From: Muscardinus avellanarius
Lineage: Eukaryota; Chordata; Mammalia; Rodentia; Gliridae
Direction: 5' to 3'
Length of the DNA stretch: 64,000 bases
Assembly: GCA_963383645.1 (NCBI GenBank)
Contig: OY726571.1
Location: 80,063,108-80,127,107 of the forward strand
Below are positions 56,894-64,000 of the stretch, in pieces; within the stretch, counting starts at the first letter, position 1, and the number at the start of each line of letters is the position of its first letter. Below the pieces are notes generated by a model that saw only the letters and a program-made list of their open reading frames with translations, did no database searches and was not told the origin of the DNA. Both the position numbers and the translations under genes were made by a program.

Positions 56894-57658
56894 CTACTCT
56901 GAGATTTCACCTAACTCCAACTAGAATGGCCATCATTCAAAATACAAACAATAGATGCTGGCGAGGATGTGGAGAAGTGGGAACTCTAAGACATTGTTGG
57001 TGGGATTGCAAATTAGTGCAACCACTTTGGAAAACAGTATGGAGAATCCTCAGAAGAATGGGAACAAATCTACCATTTGATCCAGCAATACCACTGTTGG
57101 GTATCTACCCAAAAGAAAAGAAACCAAACTACCAAACTAATGCATGTGTATCTATGTTCATAGCTGCACAATTCACCATAGCCAAACTATGGAACCAGCC
57201 AAGATGTCCATCAACAGATGAATGGATTACAAAACTGTGGGATATGTACACAATGGAATTTTACTCAGCCATCAAAAAAACTCAATTACGTCATTTTCAG
57301 GGAAATGGATGGAACTGGAGGACATTATGCTAAGTGAGATTAGTTAGGCACAAAAAATAAGAAATCAGATGCTTTCCCTAATATGTGAGAGTTAGGGAGA
57401 AAAGAGGAGCAAACAAGACAACCTAAAAGAGGAGAAAGGAGGGGGGAAGAGGAAAATCTCTAAAGCACACAATGTACTTAAACATATCGAAGTCAATCAC
57501 TAAGCCAAGCAAGGGAGGGAGGGATGGAGAGGGAATGGGGTGGGATTTGGGTAGGGGTTAAATCAGTGATGAGTACATGTTTGTACACACAAGTTTTTTT
57601 ACCCCAATAAGTTGTATGAATATAATGCACCAATAAAAAAAAAATTAAAAAATAAAAA
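56894..57658 (+). pseudogene. L1 3' end (5'-truncated) inserted in a SINE
   Basis: The frame 56926-57333 (135 codons) encodes the L1 ORF2 C-terminal tract with [51 protein letters not shown] and [10 protein letters not shown] frameshift follows in the region that normally reads MELEDIML. The 3'UTR has a G-rich quadruplex-type tract (57513-57544) and the terminus tataatgcaccaataaa with an A-rich tail. agaccctgtttcaaa(a)taaagaa flanks the insert at 56871-56893 and 57794-57815. The long open frame and clear TSD make it one of the younger L1 copies here. Confidence 0.92.
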
Positions 57659-57665
57659 GATTTTA

Positions 57666-57790
57666 GGCGGGCGTGGTGAAGCAAGCTTGTAATCTCAGCA
57701 TTTGGGAGGCTGAGACAGGAGGATCGTGGTTCGAGAACAGCCTCAGCTACCTAGTGAGGCCCTTTTTACTGTTTCAATAAAGAATTAAAA
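57666..57790 (+). mobile_element. Left half of a type I SINE at the L1 tail
   Basis: gcgggcgtggtgaagcaagc, gtaatctcagcatttgggag and ggatcgtggttcgagaacag, ending in the A-rich linker (tcaataaagaattaaaa) with a short internal deletion. It lies between the L1 polyA and the second copy of the L1 TSD. It was therefore either carried along with the L1 (3' transduction) or inserted exactly at the tail. Confidence 0.8.
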
Positions 57791-57909
57791 GTGAGACCCT
57801 GTTTCAAATAAAGAATTAAAAAAAAAACAGGGTTGGGGATATGAGTTGGAGGTAGAATGCCCCTGGGTTCCATCCCCAGTACTGCAAAAAAAAGGAGGGG
57901 GAGTACAGC

Positions 57910-58075
57910 TACCATGTTAATGACAGCTATGGTCATATCTGCCTGAAAAATATAAAAGTAACCATTCTGTAAAAGTAACTTTGATCTATATAATGAGGCA
58001 AAGCTCTTTAGAGTCTCTAGTTAGTGTTCATTAAGATAGCTAAAAGGATTGTCACTAAGTTTTGTTTCTGACTGG
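57910..58075. other. Unique sequence
   Basis: Short unassigned spacer. Confidence 0.4.
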
Positions 58076-58079
58076 CATG

Positions 58080-58177
58080 TCTTAATTCATCCTCATTATA
58101 CTAAGAGATATGTATTATCTTCATTTTTACTAAAGCTTAGAAAATCATGCTTTCCAAATTCGCACGGTACCAGTTCA
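58080..58177 (-). mobile_element. Possible MIR fragment
   Basis: taattcatcctcattatact, aagagatatgtattatcttc and atttttactaaagcttagaa resemble the antisense MIR (atcctcacaacaaccctatg aggtaggtactattattatc cccattttacagatgaggaa). Confidence 0.45.
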
Positions 58178-58213
58178 GAAAAAAATAAAATGAAATAAAA
58201 TAAAATAAAAAAT
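58178..58213. repeat. (AAAAT)n microsatellite
   Basis: About five to six AAAAT/GAAAT units. Confidence 0.9.
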
Positions 58214-58454
58214 GTTTGGATCTCTCTTGAAAACTTTAACCTTAATCAAAATTCTGAGCTTCTTCCTTCTGTTATCTGCCAGGTAGAACATTTCAGATTC
58301 ATTTTTCAAAATATGGTGTCTTAAAGCAAACTTTATAAAATAGCATTGGTACTGCTCTAATTGTGTTAGTTATACCAGTTTAAGGCAAATATTTAAAGTG
58401 ATTATTCAGTATCATTCAATTAAATAATTTTAGAATGAAAATGGATTTTGAAGA

Positions 58455-58568
58455 CGAACTAAAAGACCCTTCATTTTATGAAAGAGAAAAATAAGGCCAT
58501 AGAATAAAGATTTTTTTCCAAGGCCACAGAGGTAATCAGTGGTAGGAGAAGTCCTGCCTCCTCCATTT
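58455..58568 (-). mobile_element. MIR fragment
   Basis: cattttatgaaagagaaaaa, taaggccatagaataaagat, tccaaggccacagaggtaat and cagtggtaggagaagtcctg follow the antisense MIR core (cattttacagatgaggaaac ... cccaaggtcacacagctagt aagtggcagagccagg). Confidence 0.6.
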
Positions 58569-58569
58569 T

Positions 58570-59470
58570 CAAAGAGAGGTGATGACGACTTGTCAGTAAA
58601 GATGCTCCAGTTACTTCTGCACACGCCAGAACAACCTGCACACGATTTGGTACGCTATCCAGACACTTGGTTTTATAGATCTGGTAATACACATTTGTTC
58701 CTACTTTCCTTTTATTTTGGTCTCTTATTAACATGGCCAATGCAATCAATACCCAGTGCCTGTTATTCAGATATCCCAGCTCTTGATAAGATTAACATCA
58801 TGGCAGTGATTCCTAATGCAACTTTTCTCTTAAACATGAGAAGGCATCTTCTGGACAAAAGCAAAAACAAATAAGAAAAATGAAATTAATACAGAAATTT
58901 GCTGGGATCACATTTCTGGGAGAAATGATGCCTCATTAGTACACCGAGGAAGCTGAAATTACTCACCAATATAAAAAAGCAGATCAATAAGGTAGAGCCA
59001 CTTTTAATAGCCACAAGGGTAATTTTTAATAAAAGGGTTAGTGTACTTACATGTTTTCACTACGAAACAGTTTTCTAATGGAAAATTTAATCCCCATATA
59101 ACCAGAAATTATTTAGATGAATTGTATCAGTAAAGTAAGTCTTTATGGTGAAGCACGTCTTTAAATATCATAAGGAAATGGAAATCTCCTATAAAGACCA
59201 TTACTTATGAACAGAAATAGCAAAAGAAATTGGGAAGGTGTTCTGTCAGCTTCCAGTGGGTGAATCCAGTCAAGACACGGTCTCCAGATTTAATTACCAA
59301 CATTAAAAATGTGGTAAAGCTCCTTCCAGGTTTGCTGCTCTTTGCACTTATTTGACAGAAAACCCAGAGCAAGGGTGCCATTGTTAAAGTGCTCTGTGAA
59401 ATAAGACCTTCCTGCTTTGGAACTTCAGGCACTAAAGAAGATTTATGGTGAATCCTAATGCCTCCCCAGT
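58570..59470. other. Unique sequence
   Basis: No repeat recognised. The 111-codon plus frame (58539-58874) overlaps the MIR and has no recognisable domain. Confidence 0.45.
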
Positions 59471-59475
59471 GCCTT

Positions 59476-59640
59476 ATGAAGTATGAGACACTTGGTTACA
59501 GTTTTGTCTCTGCCAGTTTGGACAAGGCATTTAACTTCAGGTTTATTTCTATTACTTTTTAAAATATCTTCAAGAGTAACATGGAGAAAAAAGTTGTTAA
59601 TGTTTTCTGAAAGAATTTTGTGGGGATAAAATTTGATAAT
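59476..59640 (+). mobile_element. MIR fragment
   Basis: ttacagttttgtctctgcca, gtttggacaaggcatttaac and ttcaggtttatttctattac follow the MIR order (ctctgccacttactagctgt ... gggcaagttacttaacctct ... agtttcctcatctg). Confidence 0.6.
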
Positions 59641-59644
59641 AACT

Positions 59645-60095
59645 ATGAAAATAGAGTGTCACGTACAAAATATAGTATTCATCTTTAGCTTCTAATGGCA
59701 AAAGTATTAACTGGTAAAACCTACTTTGAAAAGTGATTGTAATACGAAGCAAAAGCCTTAAACATATGTGCTGAGTTTCTATTTGACAAGTCTACTTCTA
59801 AGAACCTATTCTAAAGAAATAATCAAAGGTGTGATCAGCAAGGTACACGTAAGGTTCTTAATGGAAAAGCTGCTGACAATAAGTAGCAAACACAAAGAAG
59901 TTAAGTGGATGAACCTGGAAATAGCAGTCTAAATTACAAAAAGTAAATAAATAATTAAATCATATTCAATCATCCAGTGTTTACACATAATGCCTTTGAC
60001 AATTAATTACACTATCGAGTATACATAATATAGTGGTAACTAAAAAAGCAGAGTATTGTATTTCTAATAGTATTATAAGCATGCATTATATTTTA
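59645..60095. other. AT-rich unique sequence
   Basis: No repeat or exon recognised. aaaagtaaataaataattaa near 59938-59957 is low complexity. Confidence 0.45.
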
Positions 60096-60100
60096 TAAAC

Positions 60101-60102
60101 TT

Positions 60103-60142
<40 letters not shown>

Positions 60143-60150
60143 ATGTGTCC
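60101..60150. repeat. (TG)n microsatellite
   Basis: A TG tract with TA interruptions at both ends. Confidence 0.95.
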
Positions 60151-60419
60151 CTGTCTGTATGAAGGAAATATTAAAGTGGTAGCAAAGATTACCTAGTTAT
60201 CTGGGTATTAGAATTATGGGTGATTTGCATTTGCTTTATACTTTTCTAAAGCTTCTAAATTTTTCAACAATAGACTTGCTTTATTTTTCTAATTATAAAT
60301 AGATCATTAATAAAATCCAATGATTAAAAAAGCTCACAAGTATCATATGTGTTCACAAGAACACTCAGAAGCATTGTAAGCACAATTATAATTACCACAA
60401 ACGAGGACTCCTAACTAAT

Positions 60420-60625
60420 AGCTGGGCATTGGGCCAACAATTTTATGTATGTATGTCATTTTGCAAAGTCTATGAGGCAGTCATTATCACTTCTACTATT
60501 AAATTGAGAAAACTATGGCTCAGGTTAAATATTTTGCTCAAGGACATAAAATTATTAAATAGTAAACACTTCATTGAGACTATTTTTTATAATTCTGAGG
60601 CACAATTGTTCAAACACTATATTTT
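60420..60625 (-). mobile_element. MIR element
   Basis: aagtctatgaggcagtcatt, atcacttctactattaaatt, gagaaaactatggctcaggt, taaatattttgctcaaggac and ataaaattattaaatagtaa follow the antisense MIR from its 3' part to its core. Confidence 0.7.
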
Positions 60626-60629
60626 TTAA

Positions 60630-61095
60630 ATATTAGAATAGCAAAGTGCAATTAGCATGTTCTTCTCAATAATTTACTCAGCATAGAGTAAAGAGAATAT
60701 GGGAAAAGAAATGACATCGTCCCTATATTCAAAGAACTTACGGTCTATTATAAGAATATATATTCCAATAAACAATCTATGTACTATATCTGCATACTTC
60801 TGAACTGACAAATGAAATGTGTATTCTCTCTATTGCATAATATATGACAGTATATTTAGTAAATCCAAATATGATGTATTATGGTTTATAGAGAATATAA
60901 TCTACTAAATATATATTGTACATACTATATAACATACTATAATATAGTGTGCATAAGTATATTTGTATAATATATGGAAAAGAGAGAGAATAGAGCTTTA
61001 TTATTACCTGACAACATGAAACTTCGACTCAGGCAGACATAAGTTGCAGTACTTGCCCTGCCATTATTTGAGTAGTGCTGGGTGTGTTGCTTAAC
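60630..61095. other. AT-rich unique sequence
   Basis: Contains imperfect TA-rich words (60835-60975) with several ACTATATAAC/ATAATATAGT-type symmetric motifs. No gene seen. Confidence 0.45.
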
Positions 61096-61099
61096 TAAT

Positions 61100-61102
61100 C
61101 TA

Positions 61103-61135
<33 letters not shown>

Positions 61136-61201
61136 CCCCCCCTCCCTCCCCCTCTCTCTCCCTCCCTCCCCCTCTCTCTCCCTCCCTCCCTCCCTCCCTC
61201 C
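61100..61201. repeat. Polypyrimidine tract: (TCTA/TC)n then (CCCT)n
   Basis: After TCTA/TC repeats, positions 61117-61201 are pure pyrimidine (85 bases). The 20-base word cctccctccccctctctctc is exactly repeated at 61141-61160 and 61161-61180. The last part (61180-61201) has five runs of CCC separated by single T, giving a canonical G-quadruplex pattern on the minus strand. Confidence 0.95.
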
Positions 61202-61204
61202 AAA

Positions 61205-61580
61205 TCAAAAAAGATGATGATGATAACAATAATAATATTTAATCAGTATGTGTGTGAGAGCGTTAAGTGAGATAATGGGTATGAAATGGGTAGTATCTGA
61301 AACAGAGTGACTAGAAAACCGGAAATGTTCAGGGCATTTGTTTAAAGTTGAGTAGGATTTTTTTGTTTTGTCATTGGATTCTTCACACTTGCATATTGTT
61401 TCTATTATTGCTCTTCTGACCATGTTAGAAGTGGTGTCAAAGCAGGATGCATAGCTCTTGGTCTTCTCTTTCACTCTACTCCAAAACAGTAGGAAATGAA
61501 AAACACAGGGATTGGGCCACTACCGTGACCTAACATGATTGAGACCCATCTCATTTCTAAACAGTGTGGGTCAAGAAAGA
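61205..61580. other. Unique sequence
   Basis: A short GAT/AAT run (61213-61239) and otherwise unassigned sequence. Confidence 0.45.
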
Positions 61581-61584
61581 AAAT

Positions 61585-61766
61585 AGCAATCCTAGTTCTT
61601 GAGAGGCTGAGACAGGAGGACCACAGGTTTGTGGCCAACCTCAGAAATGTAGCAAGACTCTCTGCAACTCAGTGAGACCCTGTTTCAAAATTAAAAATAA
61701 AATAGGGCTGCAGGTATAGCTCAGAAGTAGAATGCCTCTGGCATCAATCCCCAGAACCACAAAAAT
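61585..61766 (+). mobile_element. Type I SINE, 5'-truncated
   Basis: It starts agcaatcctagttcttgaga and continues ggctgagacaggaggaccac, cagtgagaccctgtttcaaa, ggctgcaggtatagctcaga and agtagaatgcctctggcatc. Right half diverged. Confidence 0.87.
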
Positions 61767-61769
61767 AAA

Positions 61770-62195
61770 CTAAACAATAATGTGGATCAGGTTGATGCTA
61801 GCACTTAGGAGTTGGCAACAGTGTAGAGGGTCAGATAAAAGTGTGAACTGTGGCAAAGCTAGAGAAGTTCAAGGTTGGCTCTGTGGGATGCTATATCCCA
61901 GGAGAGAGCTGGGGAGTGTGTGCAGGACCACAAAGATCCCTCTGCTGGAGTTGTTGACAGGAAAAGTCCACCTATCCCAGATCTACCCTACACAACCGAC
62001 CTGGGCAGGCAGAGAAAGCCACCACTGACCTTTATAGGATGCTCACCTCAAAGACATTCATCTGAGCAGGTAAAAGTGAAATGGGAAGGAAAGAAACAAT
62101 CCCAGGACTCAGGCCCAGTTTTCACACAGTGTTATTTCCCACATAACATAGAGGTCAGGTTTACAAAGAACCTGACATCATAAGGAAATATAGAA
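61770..62195. other. Unique sequence of moderate G+C
   Basis: Two overlapping plus frames (61780-62028 and 61875-62183; 82 and 102 codons) occur in different phases without a recognised domain. No flanking splice pattern stands out. Could be an LTR piece or unique DNA. Confidence 0.35.
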
Positions 62196-62198
62196 AAA

Positions 62199-62230
62199 TT
62201 GGTTGGTTGGTTGGTTGGTTGGTTGGTTTT
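62199..62230. repeat. (GGTT)n microsatellite
   Basis: About seven GGTT units, an unusual tetranucleotide for this window. Confidence 0.97.
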
Positions 62231-62516
62231 AGGGACTAGAGGGAAACAGACAGTTGATATTATCACACTTCTTACAGATATAGCTCTTCACAAATATGCT
62301 CTGAGATTTGTCGGCAGGAAATGTATATACCTAGCATAAATGGGTAAATAATTCACAAAAGAAAATGTTTGCAGATAAATAAGGTATATCTCTATCAGTG
62401 TGATATTTTTAATCAAATCTTTAATGGACCATTTTATAAATTGTACATATTTCTCTGTTTAAACTCTCAAATAGAAACTATTAAACCTAAGTAATATGCA
62501 GCATATTTTACGTAGA
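62231..62516. other. AT-rich unique sequence
   Basis: No feature recognised. Confidence 0.4.
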
Positions 62517-62530
62517 ATAAATATATTATT

Positions 62531-62733
62531 ATTTTTGGTAGTGAGGATTGAATCTAGGGGCATTCTATCTCTGAGCTATATCCTTAGCCCTATTCTATCT
62601 TTTATTCTGAAACAGAATCTCACTAAGTTACATAGGGCTTCACTAAATTGCTGAAGCTGGCCACAAATCTGCAATCCTCCTATCTCAGCCTCCTGAATAC
62701 TGGGATCATAAGCATGTGCCACCATGCTCATCT
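62531..62733 (-). mobile_element. Type I SINE, diverged
   Basis: Antisense copy: ttttggtagtgaggattgaa, ggggcattctatctctgagc, gaaacagaatctcactaagt, cctcctatctcagcctcctg and gcatgtgccaccatgctcat. AATAAAT words on both sides (62517-62523 and 62734-62740) could be the TSD. Confidence 0.9.
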
Positions 62734-62744
62734 AATAAATTATT

Positions 62745-64000
62745 TTTCTTAATTGATCATTATCATTATGAAATTGCCACCAGGCATTTCCATTATCACA
62801 CTGCACAATGAACATCGGTGCCCTCAATCAGCATTGCACTGGTTCTCTCTGTACTAAATGGCTCCAAATTGCCCCAACAGGTGACTGAGGAGTGTATTAA
62901 TCAATCTTCTTTCCTTCCCCCACTAGTCCAATCTCAGTGTGTACTAGCACCTGCTTTCCTCTTCTTTGTCTCTAGCAGCTCTTAGTCCTGTCTCTAACTT
63001 GCTCCTGATCTCAAGTATCTGGACACTCAGCCTTTGAGAAAACACAGAGCAGTCCAAGCAAGAACTTTAAAGGTTTACCTTAATGCCCAGGATTTATAGT
63101 ATCCATTATATCTATATGTTAAAAAATTATGTATGGAGCCTCCATTTATTTGTCAAATGATTTTGACTAGTTGAAATTATTAGTGGCTACTACATAAATA
63201 AAATTAGAGTCAGACTTTCTGTTGGTGAGGATAGAGAAGTAAAGAACAGGGATGTGCTTGTTAGGAGCCAAAAAACTTTGCAGAGAAGCATCAGGTACAT
63301 GGAAACACCAGTCCCATCAACTGAATTACCGAGCTATTACCTAAATATTAAAGGAAGAAGTGGTCAACCCAGAGGTTAGAGTCCATTTTTATGGATAAGT
63401 GGTTTAAAGCTCCCCCGCTGAGATCCTTATACTATCCGAAGTCACGAGCCAAAGGACAGTTGGTGCCAGGGCTTTGCAAATGTGTTTCTCCTCATATAAT
63501 AATCAGCCCCTTATCATTTAACCTGTCTTCAGGCTACCAGGACCATTCTTTGATGGAATCCCAGGAGGCATGGAAAAAGACATGTTGTTTTTTAGAAAAT
63601 TAGTCTTTGAAATGATTAATTTTGAACTAACTTTGAATCTTTGGTGCTGCACAGAGTGTCCTGTCTTGAAACTCTAGATTTGGAGAGCAGTAAAATTAGA
63701 TGCATGTTTCTGGAATTCCAGAGTACACCATAGCAAACACTATACTGCCCAGTAATTGGAGGATGTGGCTTCGTCTTTAGATATTAGTGTCTCATTTTAA
63801 ATAATTGTTCCAGTATGTCTTGCTTTCTGAGAAAGAGCAGAATTGCTGTAGAAACAACTCAACAAAAGGAATTTCCCTACAAATACGGACACTTCCATAT
63901 TTGAGCACCAGAGATTTCTAAAAAAAAAAAAAATGACACAGGGAAAAATTTACCTTTCCAAGGCAACTTTCATGTGTATTCAGCTGTGGTTTGCCAGGGG
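62745..64000. other. Unique sequence to the window end
   Basis: No transposon or exon recognised. A 70-codon plus frame (63391-63603) in a slightly GC-richer block has no recognisable domain. An A-run lies at 63920-63932. Confidence 0.45.

Larger units (their letters stand above)
56761..57898 (+). mobile_element. Type I SINE interrupted by an L1 insertion
   Basis: The left half lies at 56761-56893 (gccaggcgtggtggtgcatg ... tttcaaaataaagaa) and the right half at 57794-57898 (agaccctgtttcaaataaag, ggttggggatatgagttgga, gcccctgggttccatcccca). The outer duplication gggagtacag (56749-56758 and 57899-57908) shows that one SINE insertion underlies the whole 1.14-kb block. Confidence 0.88.

Noticed and set aside
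1811..62733. Regularly recurring ~200-bp units as a CRISPR array or tandem satellite
   Set aside because: Copies are dispersed, in both orientations, have TSDs and A-rich tails, and are SINEs. No short direct repeats with unique spacers exist.

Overview
This window looks like nuclear, non-coding DNA from a placental mammal, most likely a squirrel-family (sciurid) rodent. The main clue is about two dozen copies of a dimeric SINE. Its left half resembles the 7SL-derived B1/Alu family and its right half is ID/tRNA-like, joined by an A-rich linker; this is the B1-dID architecture known from squirrel-related rodents. Rodent-style ID elements, L1 3' ends, L2, MIR and MaLR-type LTR remnants, and many microsatellites support the same reading. 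No open reading frame longer than about 160 codons is present. None of the recognisable ones is a host gene: those I can identify are decayed L1 ORF2 fragments. I see no convincing exon, true tRNA, rRNA, CRISPR or prokaryotic feature. The window is probably intergenic or deep intronic.

Layout. 1-1.8 kb is unique sequence. 1.8-9.5 kb is a SINE-dense stretch with nested insertions, an L1 reverse-transcriptase fragment and a short motif-rich site near 7.2-7.35 kb. 9.5-21.8 kb has no B1-dID SINE and holds old L1 pieces (one looks 5'-inverted), a MaLR-type LTR with an expanded GA tract, a 28-bp perfect palindrome, a local 77-bp duplication and a MIR. 21.8-33.9 kb mixes SINEs, L2, MIR and L1 with a repeat-free block at 27.6-28.5 kb that looks like a candidate conserved regulatory element. 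33.9-41.3 kb is again free of B1-dID and contains a 3'UTR-like stretch near 37.4-38.5 kb, an MLT1-like LTR and an old L1. 41.3-50.3 kb holds an ID element, SINEs and, at 43.5-44.8 kb, an old L1 carrying two younger insertions. One of these is a composite of a ~50-bp GC-rich tandem repeat fused to an L1 3' end. 52-58 kb is L1-dominated: a long antisense 3' end, a decayed sense copy carrying a tiny processed insertion, and an L1 nested inside a SINE with clear target-site duplications. 58-64 kb contains MIRs, a pure polypyrimidine tract and scattered SINEs.

The elements do not work together as a gene system; the window is a record of successive retrotransposition. The items most worth a second look are the VNTR-L1 composite (43764-44315), the SINE/L1 nest with a possible 3' transduction (56749-57908), the CpG-rich second SINE subfamily, the 78-bp processed insertion (55774-55851) and the cluster of nuclear-receptor half-sites beside a kappaB palindrome (7235-7333). 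Family names rest on recognising diagnostic stretches by eye; no database search was run, and boundaries are approximate unless a target-site duplication (TSD) is given.
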